From the NCBI RefSeq assembly GCF_017963645.1, contig NZ_JAGMWN010000002.1:434001-498000 (forward strand): a stretch of DNA of 64,000 bases. Direction: 5' to 3'. The notes under the pieces were generated by a model. It did not search any database. It was not told the origin of the DNA and saw only the letters and a list, made by a program, of their open reading frames with translations. This document shows positions 38,427 to 47,311 of the stretch, in pieces. The DNA comes from Marivibrio halodurans. GTDB taxonomy: Bacteria > Pseudomonadota > Alphaproteobacteria > UBA8366 > Aestuariispiraceae. Both the position numbers and the translations under genes were made by a program. Each line of letters starts with the position of its first letter. Position 1 is the first letter of the stretch.

Positions 38427-38912
38427 TTGGCAATCCGGGTGCAGCGGGAGGATTTCGACGTCGGCGCCGAACTGGCGGCGTTGGGCGCGGGCAATCACCG
38501 GATCGGGGGGATATGTTCCTTCGTCGGGCTGGTGCGCGACATGAACGAGGGCGCGGGCGCGTCGGAGGGGGTCAGCGCCATGACCCTCGAACATTATCCC
38601 GGCATGACGGAGAAGCAGTTGGCGGCGATCGACGCGGAGGCGCATCGGCGCTGGCCGCTGGAGGCGTCGCTGGTCGTCCATCGTCATGGACGGCTGGAGC
38701 CGGGCGACCGGATCGTCCTGGTCGCGACCGCCAGCCCGCACCGCGAGGCCGCCTTCGAGGCGTGTCATTTCCTGATCGACTGGCTGAAGACCAAGGCGCC
38801 CTTCTGGAAGGTTGAGGAGAGCGCGGAGGGTGCCGCCCGTTGGGTCGAGGCGCGGGAAAGCGACGATGCCGCTGCGGCCCGTTGGGCGGCGGTGGACGGA
38901 AAGGAAGGATGA
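38427..38912 (+). CDS. moaE: Molybdopterin synthase catalytic subunit MoaE
   Basis: A 161-residue MoaE, the catalytic partner of MoaD, which converts precursor Z to molybdopterin. Key parts are ICSFVGLVRDMNEG, LEHYPGMTEKQLAAIDAEA, HRHGRLEPGDRIVLVATASP and the active-site lysines in LKTKAPFWKVE. The start is TTG 38427, four bases after moaD; no better ATG fits the conserved N-terminus. The C-terminal 15 residues are Ala-rich. It is followed by the GFA gene after three bases. Confidence 0.95.
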   Translation: MAIRVQREDFDVGAELAALGAGNHRIGGICSFVGLVRDMNEGAGASEGVSAMTLEHYPGMTEKQLAAIDAEAHRRWPLEASLVVHRHGRLEPGDRIVLVATASPHREAAFEACHFLIDWLKTKAPFWKVEESAEGAARWVEARESDDAAAARWAAVDGKEG

Positions 38913-38915
38913 CCC

Positions 38916-39404
38916 ATGCACCTGGAAGGGTCCTGCCATTGTCGCGCGGTCACCTTCGCGCTGGAAGCGCCGCACCCGGTGCCTTTCGCGCGCTGCTATT
39001 GCGAGATTTGCCGCAAGACGGCCGGGGCCGGCGGCTTCGCCATCAATATCGGCGGCGTCGCGGACAGCCTGCAGGTGTCGGGGGAGGAGAACATCACCCG
39101 CTATCGCGCGGTCCTGCGTGACGACACCGGGGCCGTCACCGGCGAAAGCCCGATGGCGCGCAGCTTCTGCAAGCGGTGTGGTTCTCAACTCTGGGGCTGG
39201 GACCCGCGCTGGCCGGACCTGATCCACCCCCATGCCTCGGCCATCGATACGCCGCTTCCCACCCCGCCGGAGCATGTGCATCTGATGCTGGGATCGAAGG
39301 CCCCTTGGGCGGAACCGGCGGTGGCCCCGAAGGACAAGAGTTTCGAGGGCTATCCCGACGAGTCGCTGGCGGCCTGGCACGAGCGGTTGGGGTTGGAGGG
39401 GTAA
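38916..39404 (+). CDS. GFA-family (glutathione-dependent formaldehyde-activating-type) zinc protein
   Basis: A 162-residue Cys-rich protein of the GFA/CENP-V fold. Zinc-ligand cysteines are in GSCHCRAVTFALEA, in RCYCEICRKTAG and in FCKRCGSQLWGWD, the normal three clusters. The founding member binds S-hydroxymethylglutathione, but most homologues have no proven activity and the name should not be over-read. It follows moaE closely, so it may be cotranscribed with the molybdenum-cofactor genes. A bidirectional terminator follows. Confidence 0.88.
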   Translation: MHLEGSCHCRAVTFALEAPHPVPFARCYCEICRKTAGAGGFAINIGGVADSLQVSGEENITRYRAVLRDDTGAVTGESPMARSFCKRCGSQLWGWDPRWPDLIHPHASAIDTPLPTPPEHVHLMLGSKAPWAEPAVAPKDKSFEGYPDESLAAWHERLGLEG

Positions 39405-39472
39405 GTAAGGCACGCCCTCCCTTCCGGTTCCGATTTATATGAAGGCCGTGCAAGTGATATGGCCGTGCAAGG

Positions 39473-39507
39473 AAAAACCCCGGCGCCATGCGGGCGCCGG
39501 GGCTTTT
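39473..39507. terminator. Bidirectional intrinsic terminator between the GFA gene and pntB
   Basis: CCCCGGCGCC (39478-39487) and GGCGCCGGGG (39493-39502) form a perfect 10-bp stem with a five-base loop. Four T follow on the plus strand and a five-A run precedes it (five T on the minus strand), so it can stop both converging transcripts. Confidence 0.9.
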
Positions 39508-39536
39508 GATCAGGGTCCGCCGTTCGGGAAGGTCCC

Positions 39537-40928
39537 TTACCGCTCCAACGCCTTCACGATGTCCTCGCACATCTTCTTGGCGTCGCCGAAGAGCATGGTG
39601 GTGTTGTCGCGGAAGAACAGCTCGTTCTGCACGCCGGCATAGCCGGGCGACATGGAGCGTTTCACGAACAGCACCTGCTCCGCCTCCTCGACATTGAGGA
39701 TCGGCATGCCGTAGATCGGCGAGGCTTGGTCGGTCTTGGCGGCCGGGTTGGTGACGTCGTTCGCGCCGATGACGAAGACCACGTCGGTGCTGGAGAAGTC
39801 GCGGTTGATCTCCTCCAGTTCCAGCACGTCGTCGTAATCGACATTGGCTTCCGCCAGCAGCACGTTCATATGTCCCGGCATGCGGCCCGCGACCGGGTGA
39901 ATGGCATAGCGTACCTGCGCGCCGTTCGACTTCAGCAGTTCCGCCATCTCGCGCAGCGCGTGCTGCGCCTGGGCCACGGCCATGCCGTAGCCGGGGACGA
40001 TGATAACGCTTTCCGCCTGCTTCATCATGAAAGCCGCGTCCTCCGGCCCGCCGGACTTGACCGGCCGGTCGTCGTCGCCCGCGGGGCCGGCGCCTCCGCC
40101 GCTCTCGCCGCCGAAGCCGCCCAGGATCACGTTGAAGATCGATCGGTTCATGCCCTTGCACATGATGTAGCTGAGGATCGCGCCCGAGGCGCCGACCAGC
40201 GCGCCGGTGATGATCAGCGCCGTGTTGGCCAGCGTGAAGCCGATGCCGCAGGCCGCCCAGCCGGAATAGCTGTTTAGCATCGAGACGACGACCGGCATGT
40301 CCGCCCCGCCGATCGGCAGGATGAGGAGCAGGCCGATCGCGAAGCTCAGCAGCACGATGGCCCAGAATACCCAGGGCTCCTGCACCATGCAGAACCAGAC
40401 GACCAAGCCCAGCAACAACAGGCCGAGCGCGGCGTTCAGCAGATGCTGCCCCGGAAAGACCAGCGGCTTGGAGCCGAAGACGCCCTGCAGCTTGCCGAAG
40501 GCGACGACCGAGCCGGTGAAGGTCACGGCGCCGATGGCGGTGCCGAGGCTCATCTCGATCAGCGAGGCGACGGCGATGTGCCCGGCCGTGCCGATATCGT
40601 AGGCGCCCGGATTGTAGAAGGCGGCGGCGGCCACGAAGACCGCGGCCAAGCCTACCAGGCTATGGAAGGCCGCGACGAGTTGCGGCAGGGCGGTCATCAC
40701 GATCTTCTTGGCGATCACCGCGCCGATCACGCCGCCGATGACGATGCCGGCGATGATCCATTCATAGCTGACCACGTTCGGCATCAGGATCGTGGTGATG
40801 ACGGCGATGGCCATGCCGGCCATGCCAAAGCGATTGCCGTTCCGGGCGCTTTCCGGATGGCTGAGGCCGCGCAATGCCATGATGAAGCAGATTGCGGCGA
40901 CGAGGTAGGCGAATCCAGCCCACTGCAT
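39537..40928 (-). CDS. pntB: NAD(P) transhydrogenase subunit beta
   Basis: A 463-residue subunit of the proton-translocating transhydrogenase, which uses the proton gradient to reduce NADP with NADH. About nine hydrophobic helices occupy residues 1-260. The NADP-binding domain III follows (SVIIVPGYGMAVAQAQHAL, GRMPGHMNVLLAEANVDYDD, VFVIGANDVTNPAAKTD, MLFGDAKK near the end). It is the last of three genes in the pnt operon, 24 bp from pntAB. Confidence 0.97.
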   Translation of the reverse strand: MQWAGFAYLVAAICFIMALRGLSHPESARNGNRFGMAGMAIAVITTILMPNVVSYEWIIAGIVIGGVIGAVIAKKIVMTALPQLVAAFHSLVGLAAVFVAAAAFYNPGAYDIGTAGHIAVASLIEMSLGTAIGAVTFTGSVVAFGKLQGVFGSKPLVFPGQHLLNAALGLLLLGLVVWFCMVQEPWVFWAIVLLSFAIGLLLILPIGGADMPVVVSMLNSYSGWAACGIGFTLANTALIITGALVGASGAILSYIMCKGMNRSIFNVILGGFGGESGGGAGPAGDDDRPVKSGGPEDAAFMMKQAESVIIVPGYGMAVAQAQHALREMAELLKSNGAQVRYAIHPVAGRMPGHMNVLLAEANVDYDDVLELEEINRDFSSTDVVFVIGANDVTNPAAKTDQASPIYGMPILNVEEAEQVLFVKRSMSPGYAGVQNELFFRDNTTMLFGDAKKMCEDIVKALER

Positions 40929-40952
40929 GGCTTAGCTCCCTTCCGTGTGCCG

Positions 40953-41378
40953 TTACTTCTGCTTCTTCCTGAACATCCCCAGCATCCGGTTCGTTACCAG
41001 GAAGCCGCCGAAGATGTTCACGCTGGCGAGCACGATCGCCACGAAGCCGAAAATCTTGGAAATGTCCGACCCTTCCGGGCCGGCCGCGATCAGCGCCCCG
41101 ACGATGATCACCGACGAGATCGCGTTGGTGACACCCATCAAGGGCGAGTGCAGCGCGGGCGTCACCGACCAGACCACGTAATAGCCGACGAAGCAGGCCA
41201 GCACGAAGGCGGTGAAGAGAAAGATGAACGGCGTGTGACCGCCGCCGGCGGCCGCGGCCTCGGCCGCGGGCTGCGCCATCTGGGCCGCCTGGGAGGCCAG
41301 TTCCCCCGCCTTCTCGGCGAGTGTCCGGGCCTCCTCCTGCAGGCTCTGCGCCTGCTGTAAAAGCTGCTGCTTGTCCAT
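40953..41378 (-). CDS. pntAB: NAD(P) transhydrogenase subunit alpha part 2
   Basis: A 141-residue membrane subunit carrying three helices ([51 protein letters not shown]) that complete the proton channel with PntB. An N-terminal 45-residue Gln/Ala/Glu-rich helix ([20 protein letters not shown]) is longer than in many homologues and may form a coiled coil. The split between PntAA and PntAB is the alphaproteobacterial arrangement. It lies four bases after pntAA and 24 bp before pntB. Confidence 0.95.
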   Translation of the reverse strand: MDKQQLLQQAQSLQEEARTLAEKAGELASQAAQMAQPAAEAAAAGGGHTPFIFLFTAFVLACFVGYYVVWSVTPALHSPLMGVTNAISSVIIVGALIAAGPEGSDISKIFGFVAIVLASVNIFGGFLVTNRMLGMFRKKQK

Positions 41379-41382
41379 CGCC

Positions 41383-42798
41383 TCAGCCCTCCTTGCTGCT
41401 GTCGGCGTCGCCGGCGCTGTCGGTGGCGTTCGTCGTCTTGCTCACCGCGCCCGCCGGGGCCTTCGTTTCCTGCCCGGCGCCGGCGGCCGCATCCGGCTTG
41501 GCCGGCTCTGGCTGCTTGGTCTCGGCCGACTTCGCCGCCGATGCTTTTGACGAGGTCTTCTTGGCGGTCGATTTCTTGGCCGCGCCCTTCTTCGCGCCGG
41601 TCTTCTTCGCGCCGGCCTTCTTGGCGGATGCTTTCTTGCCCGTCGGTTCCTTGCCCGTCGTCTTCGCGGCATCGGACACGCGCTCATGGACGATCCTACC
41701 GCCTTCGCAAACCAGCGTGCCCTGCACGACCTGATCCTCGTGATCGATCTTGAGCGCCTTGGTCTCCTTGTCGATCAGGGGGGTGAGGAAATTGAGCAGG
41801 TTGCGCGCGAAAAGCTGGCTCGTCGCCTCGGCAAGGCGGCTGGGGACGTTCGGATGGCCGATAAGCGTCACGCCGTGCTTCTCCACCACCTTGCCGAATT
41901 CGGTCAGCGGGCAGTTGCCGCCGCTTTCCGCCGCGAGATCGACGATCACCGCGCCCGGCTTCATCGACTTCACATGATCCTCGGTGACCAGCACCGGCGC
42001 CTTGCGGCCCGGAATCTGGGCGGTGGTGATCACGATATCCATCTTCTGGATTTCCTTCGCGATCAGGTCCGCCTGCTGCTTCTTGTAGTCGTCCGACATC
42101 TCCTTGGCGTAACCGCCGTCGGCCTGCGCCTGCTGGAACTCCTCGTTCTCGACCGCCAGGAACTTGCCGCCCAGCGATTCGACCTGCTCCTTGGTGTCGG
42201 GCCGCACGTCGGTGGCATGGACCACGGCGCCCAGGCGCTTCGCGGTGGCGATCGCCTGCAGCCCGGCGACGCCGACGCCCATGACGAAGACATTGGCCGG
42301 ATTGATGCGGCCGGCCGCCGTCGACATCATCGGCAGCGCGCGCGGGAAATACTGAACCGCGTCCAGCACCGCCTTGTAACCCGCCATGTTCGCCTGGCTG
42401 GAGAGGATGTCCATGGATTGCGCGCGGGTGATGCGCGGCACCAGTTCCATGGCGAAGAGGCGCACGCCCTTTTCCGCCAGTTGCGTCATCAACGCCGGCT
42501 CGGTCAGCGCGTTCGCCTGGCAGAGCAGGGTCTGCCCCTTGGCGAAGAGGCCGATCTCCTCCGCCGTCGGACGCTGGATCTTCAGGACCACGTCGGCGCC
42601 CTTGACGGTGGCGGCGGGATCCTTGGCGATCCTGGCGCCCGCCTCCTCGAAGGCCGTATCATGCAGGGCCGCGCCCGTGCCGGCCCCCGTCTCGATCGTG
42701 ACCTCGCAGCCCAGATCGATGAATTTCTTAACGCTGTCGGGCGAGGCGGCGACGCGCAACTCGTGCGCTCGCCGCTCCTTTAGAATGGCGATCTTCAT
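41383..42798 (-). CDS. pntAA: NAD(P) transhydrogenase subunit alpha part 1, with unusual Lys/Ala tail
   Basis: A 471-residue subunit whose first 375 residues are the NAD-binding domain I of transhydrogenase, related to alanine dehydrogenase: [60 protein letters not shown] and [20 protein letters not shown]. Usual homologues end about there. Here about 95 extra residues follow: a histone H1-like repeat of Lys, Ala and Thr ([18 protein letters not shown]) and then an acidic, Ala/Pro/Ser-rich end. It starts the pnt operon, with a likely promoter in the 42.8-43.0 kb gap. Confidence 0.93.
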   Translation of the reverse strand: MKIAILKERRAHELRVAASPDSVKKFIDLGCEVTIETGAGTGAALHDTAFEEAGARIAKDPAATVKGADVVLKIQRPTAEEIGLFAKGQTLLCQANALTEPALMTQLAEKGVRLFAMELVPRITRAQSMDILSSQANMAGYKAVLDAVQYFPRALPMMSTAAGRINPANVFVMGVGVAGLQAIATAKRLGAVVHATDVRPDTKEQVESLGGKFLAVENEEFQQAQADGGYAKEMSDDYKKQQADLIAKEIQKMDIVITTAQIPGRKAPVLVTEDHVKSMKPGAVIVDLAAESGGNCPLTEFGKVVEKHGVTLIGHPNVPSRLAEATSQLFARNLLNFLTPLIDKETKALKIDHEDQVVQGTLVCEGGRIVHERVSDAAKTTGKEPTGKKASAKKAGAKKTGAKKGAAKKSTAKKTSSKASAAKSAETKQPEPAKPDAAAGAGQETKAPAGAVSKTTNATDSAGDADSSKEG

Positions 42799-43124
42799 GG
42801 TGCGTCCGTTCGCGAGGCTATGCCGTGGCGCCCCGTCCCTTATCTGCCGTTGTTCGTCGGCGGCCCGATGGTCGGGTGCCCTCGATGATGTTCCTCGGGT
42901 CGCGCGGCTTGTTGGCCGGCCCGACCGTCGTAATAGAGTTTACTCCCTCCCGAGCCTATCCCGTTAGGGCGGCGTAATGGCAAGAAGTTAATTAAGGGCT
43001 TCGCGCGCATGTGCCAAGGGGGTGGCGGAAAAAAGGCGACAATAGGGCACGGAGAAGCCGTACGCGTCGTACGTGCCGAGAGGGCGGGCGGCATGGGGCG
43101 CGGGGGGGATTGGCCCACCTTGCG
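42799..43124. promoter_or_regulatory. Intergenic region with the presumed pnt operon promoter
   Basis: 326 bp between pntAA and the end of the ABC1 kinase gene. A palindromic TTAATTAA lies near 42990 and a symmetric CGTACG-CGT-CGTACG at 43059-43073. A minus-strand promoter for pnt is expected around 42950-43000, where the sequence is least GC-rich, but I cannot fix its -10 box. Open frames here are Pro/Arg-rich and not convincing. Confidence 0.45.
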
Positions 43125-44459
43125 TCAGGATGAAAGCCCCACCGTTCGCAGCGCTTCCGCTTGCCGTGCCTCCAGCCGCTTCGGATCGAAATCGGCGATC
43201 AGATCGTGGAACATCCGGTGCCAGTTTATCTCGGCCCTGAGATGCATGAAGACCGATCCGAGCCCGATCGCCGCGCGGTCCATCAGGACGAACTCCCGGG
43301 GCGGTTCGACCCCGCCGACGCGTTTCAACTCCTTGTGCACCTTGGCCGCGACCTCCGCGCCGTAGCGACCGGATTCCTGATCCTGGATTCGTTGCACCGA
43401 GTCCTGCATCAAGGGCTTATAGAGAAAGCGGGCCCAGATATTCAGAATTTCCAACAAATCATGGTCGATCCTCTCGAATCCCCAGCATTCGTACGCGTAC
43501 ACGGCTCGCTCCATGTCGTCCTGGTCGAGCGCGTGATAGAGTTCGATGACCCCTTCCACGAAGCGGGCGGGGAAGATTCGGATGCAGCCAAAGTCCAGCA
43601 GGTTGATGCCGAAATCGTCGCGCACCTGATAATTGCCCATGTGCGGATCGCCGTGGATCACGCCGTAATAATAGAAGGGCGTGTACCAGGCCTTGAACAT
43701 CGATCGGGCGATGGCGTTGCGCGTCTCCGGCTCGGCGTCCCGGAAATCCATCAGCGGCCTGCCGGAGAGCCAATGCATGGTCAGCAGCCGTTTGGTGCAG
43801 AGGTCCGGCACCGTGGTCGGGACCGTAACCTCCGGCACGTCCGCCAGCATCAGGTCGTAGAGCGCGATGGCGCGGGCCTCGCGCTCGTAATCCAGTTCCT
43901 CGCGCAGCCGTTCGGAGAGTTCCTCATAGATGCGGCGGGTGGAAATCGCGTCGTCATAGCGCTTATAGATCGAGAAGATCAGCTTGAGTTGCTTCAGGTC
44001 GCTTTCGATCGCCGATCCCATCTCCGGATATTGCAGTTTGCAGGCGACCGGCGTGTCGTCCTCCAGCCATGCCTTGTGCACTTGGCCGAGGGAGGCGGCG
44101 TGCGCGGCATCGCGCTCGAAGCGCTTGAAACGGGTCTGCCACTTCTCTCCCAGCTCGCCCCGCATTCGGCGGCGCACGAAGGGGAAGCCCATCGGCGGCG
44201 CGTTGGTCTGGAGTTGGCGCAGCTCGTCCGCATATTCCGTCGGGATCGCGTCGGGAATGGTGGCCAGGATCTGCGCCACCTTCATTACCGGCCCCTTGAG
44301 GCCGCCCAGCGCCTGGGTCAGTTCGGCCGCGTATTTCGAATTGTCGAGCGTGCGCCCCAGATAGCGCGACGCGCCCAGCCGCGCGCCGATCCCCGCCATG
44401 GCGGTGCCGACGCGGGCATAGCGCTTGGCCTGGCCGTAGAATGTGTTTTCATCCGTCAT
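43125..44459 (-). CDS. ABC1/AarF/UbiB atypical kinase family protein
   Basis: A 444-residue atypical protein-kinase-like protein. It has the N-terminal extension motif in the variant form KVAQILATIPDAIPTEYADE (normally KxGQ), the Ala-rich nucleotide loop AAHAASLGQVHKA, the Lys in VACKLQYPEM, the EELDYEREA segment, the catalytic HGDPHMGNY and the metal-binding DFGCIRIFP. Bacterial relatives (UbiB) support ubiquinone synthesis through ATPase activity. This one lacks C-terminal membrane helices, so it is probably a soluble ADCK-type paralogue and not UbiB itself. No ubiquinone genes are nearby. Start ATG at 44459. Confidence 0.87.
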   Translation of the reverse strand: MTDENTFYGQAKRYARVGTAMAGIGARLGASRYLGRTLDNSKYAAELTQALGGLKGPVMKVAQILATIPDAIPTEYADELRQLQTNAPPMGFPFVRRRMRGELGEKWQTRFKRFERDAAHAASLGQVHKAWLEDDTPVACKLQYPEMGSAIESDLKQLKLIFSIYKRYDDAISTRRIYEELSERLREELDYEREARAIALYDLMLADVPEVTVPTTVPDLCTKRLLTMHWLSGRPLMDFRDAEPETRNAIARSMFKAWYTPFYYYGVIHGDPHMGNYQVRDDFGINLLDFGCIRIFPARFVEGVIELYHALDQDDMERAVYAYECWGFERIDHDLLEILNIWARFLYKPLMQDSVQRIQDQESGRYGAEVAAKVHKELKRVGGVEPPREFVLMDRAAIGLGSVFMHLRAEINWHRMFHDLIADFDPKRLEARQAEALRTVGLSS

Positions 44460-44536
44460 GGGGATGCATGGCTCCTCGCTCCTGTCCCCCCGATACGTAT
44501 GATCCGGCCCACAGGTTCAACAGGGCAGGGGCCGAT

Positions 44537-45370
44537 TCAGGCGAAACCGCATTCCGCCAGCCATCGCGCCAGACGCCCGGCGGTCACATGCGCGTCGCGG
44601 CCCAGCATCATGCCATGGCCGATGCCCGGCAGGATATCCGCACGGCTGCCGAGCGCGCGGCCCGTCGCGCGGACATAGGCGGGCGGGATCAGCGCATCCT
44701 TCTCCGCCCCCAGGACCAGGGTCGGGACCAGCCCGGCGATCGCGGCCGCGTCGATCCGCGCGGTGCTGTTGAGTTCAAGCACCGCGCGCCGGCTCTCGCC
44801 GTTCATGCGGGCATAGTAGATGGCGGCGGCCCCGTCCGGCGTATCGGGCGTGAAGAGCGCGGTCTTGAGCGTGCGCAGATTGGTGGCGCTCGGATGGCCA
44901 CCCTGGATTTGGCTGATCTCGTAGAAGAGATTCGGCTGGAAGGTCATCATGCTGAGGCTCGCCCCCCAAAGTCCGCCGGGCGGCACGGAGGCGAGCAATG
45001 CCAGCCCCGCCACCCGGGCGGGCCCGGCCTCCTGCAGATAGCGCATGGCGACGAACCCGCCCATGGAATGGCCCACCAGGATCGGCGGCCGGTCCATGTC
45101 CGCGATCACGGAGGAGAGATCGCGGACATAATCCGCGATCCCGAATTCGTCGAGTGTCGAGCGCCCACCGCTCTCCCCATGGCCACGGAAGGAGAAAGCG
45201 GTGCAATCCCACCCCTGGGTCGCGAAGCCGGGCAGGAAGCTTTCCGACCAGCACCACGCCCCGGCGAAGGCGCCATGAAGGAACAGCAATGGCGTCTCAT
45301 GCGCCGGCATCCCTTCGGGTGAACGCGCGCGCAGGACCTCCAACCCGATCTCCCCACCTGCATCGGGCAT
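44537..45370 (-). CDS. Alpha/beta-fold hydrolase
   Basis: A 277-residue serine hydrolase. It has an oxyanion-type start (LLFLHGAFAGAWCWSESFLP), FSFRGHGESGG, the nucleophile elbow VGHSMGGFVAMRY, an acid residue in VLGAEKDALIPPAYV and the catalytic His in LPGIGHGMMLGRD. The substrate could be an ester, lactone or amide; nothing specific points to one. Its ATG overlaps the stop of the oligopeptidase gene (ATGA at 45367-45370 region), so the two are coupled. Confidence 0.88.
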   Translation of the reverse strand: MPDAGGEIGLEVLRARSPEGMPAHETPLLFLHGAFAGAWCWSESFLPGFATQGWDCTAFSFRGHGESGGRSTLDEFGIADYVRDLSSVIADMDRPPILVGHSMGGFVAMRYLQEAGPARVAGLALLASVPPGGLWGASLSMMTFQPNLFYEISQIQGGHPSATNLRTLKTALFTPDTPDGAAAIYYARMNGESRRAVLELNSTARIDAAAIAGLVPTLVLGAEKDALIPPAYVRATGRALGSRADILPGIGHGMMLGRDAHVTAGRLARWLAECGFA

Positions 45371-47175
45371 CAGAAGGTCGCTTCCAACTCGTCGATGAAG
45401 CGTTCGATGACGCCGAGCCCCTGGTTCCAAAAGGCGGGGTCGGACGCGTCGAGGCCGAAGGGCGCCAGCAGGTCCTTGTGCCGGAGCGTCCCGCCGGCTT
45501 CCAGCATCGTCAGATACTTCTTCTGGAAATCCGGATGGCCGCCTTCATAGAGGGCATAGAGAGAGTTCACCAGGCAATCGCCGAAGGCATAGGCATAGAC
45601 ATAGAAAGGCGAATGGATGAAATGCGGGATATAGGCCCAGAAATTGGCGTATTCCGCGCCGAAGCGGAAGGTGTCGCCAAGGCTCTCCCGACTACACTCC
45701 ATCCAGATTTCGCCGATGCGGTCCGCCGTCAATTCACCGTCGCGCCGGGCGTCGTGGATTCGTCGTTCGAACTCGAAGAAGGCGATCTGGCGCACGACCG
45801 TGTTGATCATGTCCTCGATCTTGTTGGCCAGCAGCGCGCGCCGGCGCTTCGGATCCTCCGTCCCGGCCAGCATCGACTGGAAGGTCAGCATCTCGCCGAA
45901 GACGGAGGCCGTCTCCGCCAGCGTCAGCGGCGTATCCGCCATCAATTGACCCTGTTTGCCGGCCAGGACCTGATGGACGCCGTGCCCCAGCTCATGGGCC
46001 AGCGTCATGACGTCCCGCGCCTTGCCCTTGAAGTTGAGCAGGAGATAGGGATGCGCGCTCGGCACCGTCGGATGGGCGAAGGCGCCGCCGGCCTTGCCCG
46101 GGCGCGGGGGGGCGTCGATCCAGCCATTATCGAAGAAGCGCTTGCCCAGATCGGCCATGGCCGGGTCGAAGCGGCCATAGGCGGACAGCACGGTCTCGCG
46201 CGCCTGGTCCCATTCGATCGTGCGGTCGTCGTCCTGTGGCGGCGGGGCGAGGCGGTCCCAATAATCCAGTGTCTCCGCTCCCATCCAGCGGGCCTTCAGC
46301 TTGTAATAGCGGTGGGAGATGCGGGGATAGGCCTCGCGCACCGACTGGACCAGCGCATCGACCACCTCGTCCTCGACGAAATTGGCGAGGTTGCGGCTGG
46401 AAACCGGGCGGGCGAAGCCGCGCCAGCGATCCTCCACTTCCTTGTCCTTGGCCAGCGTATTGGTTATCAGGCTGAAAAGCTGGATGTTCTCCCCCAGCGT
46501 CTCGCCGAGGGAGCGGGCGGCGTCGCGGCGCACGCTTCCGTCCGGATCGCTCATCAGGTGGAGGATGTCGGTGTTGGTCAGCATCTCTCCCCGATAGGGA
46601 AAGCGCAGTCCCGCCAGGGTCTGGTCGAACAGCCGCGTCCAGGCGCCGCGCCCCGCGACCGCCTTCTCCAGCAGCAGCTTCTCCATCTCGTCGTCGAGTT
46701 CGTATCCCCGCATCGCGCGGCTGTCACGGATCCAGGGGCGATAGTGGGCGAGCGCCGGGCTCTCCGCCAGCTTCGCCTCCAAGTCCTCCTCGTCGATCCG
46801 GTTGATTTCGAGTTGGAAGAACAGGAGCGTCGAACTGATCGCGTTCAGCCGCTCGATCGTGTTCTGATAGAAGCGTCCGACCTCCGGGTCGGAGACGTCG
46901 CCCGCATGCATCAGACCGGCATAGCTGCCGATCCGGCCCATGATCTCCTCGATCCGCTCATATTCCGCGACGGCCCCGGCCAGCGCATTGCCGTCGAGCT
47001 CGGCGAGCTTCCCCGCATGCGCCTCCGCGAAACGGCCGGCATCCTTCTCCAGCGCCTCGAAGTCGCGCGCCAGCGCGTCCGAGTCGACACCCGGGTACAG
47101 ATCGTCCAAATTCCACAGGGGCAAGCCGTTCTCGTCCGTGGGAATTTCGCCGGATGCGGTGGCGGTATCGGGCAT
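45370..47175 (-). CDS. pepF: M3-family oligoendopeptidase (PepF type)
   Basis: A 601-residue cytosolic zinc metallopeptidase of the M3B group, which cuts medium-length peptides. The zinc-binding motif HELGH is in TLAHELGHGVHQVL (about residue 395), followed 25-30 residues on by a Glu ligand in TLAETASVFGEML. C-terminal family segments include HFIHSPFYVYAYAFGDCLVN. ATG 47175 is preceded by AGGAG; the in-frame codons further upstream are Arg-rich. It reads divergently from the acyl-CoA synthetase gene and is translationally coupled to the hydrolase gene. Confidence 0.94.
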   Translation of the reverse strand: MPDTATASGEIPTDENGLPLWNLDDLYPGVDSDALARDFEALEKDAGRFAEAHAGKLAELDGNALAGAVAEYERIEEIMGRIGSYAGLMHAGDVSDPEVGRFYQNTIERLNAISSTLLFFQLEINRIDEEDLEAKLAESPALAHYRPWIRDSRAMRGYELDDEMEKLLLEKAVAGRGAWTRLFDQTLAGLRFPYRGEMLTNTDILHLMSDPDGSVRRDAARSLGETLGENIQLFSLITNTLAKDKEVEDRWRGFARPVSSRNLANFVEDEVVDALVQSVREAYPRISHRYYKLKARWMGAETLDYWDRLAPPPQDDDRTIEWDQARETVLSAYGRFDPAMADLGKRFFDNGWIDAPPRPGKAGGAFAHPTVPSAHPYLLLNFKGKARDVMTLAHELGHGVHQVLAGKQGQLMADTPLTLAETASVFGEMLTFQSMLAGTEDPKRRRALLANKIEDMINTVVRQIAFFEFERRIHDARRDGELTADRIGEIWMECSRESLGDTFRFGAEYANFWAYIPHFIHSPFYVYAYAFGDCLVNSLYALYEGGHPDFQKKYLTMLEAGGTLRHKDLLAPFGLDASDPAFWNQGLGVIERFIDELEATF

Positions 47176-47311
47176 GATCCTATATCTCCTGACCTGACGT
47201 GCCGGTCGAATATGGTCGAGGGGACCGGGCCCGGCAATGACCGAAACGGTACGCGACCGACGAGGACGCCGGACGAACGGCGCCCATGGACCAGGGATCG
47301 AGGAAACGCGC

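Noticed and set aside
42840-43118. 92-codon minus-strand frame between pntAA and the ABC1 kinase gene
   Set aside because: Pro/Arg-rich with no ribosome site; it occupies the expected pnt promoter.
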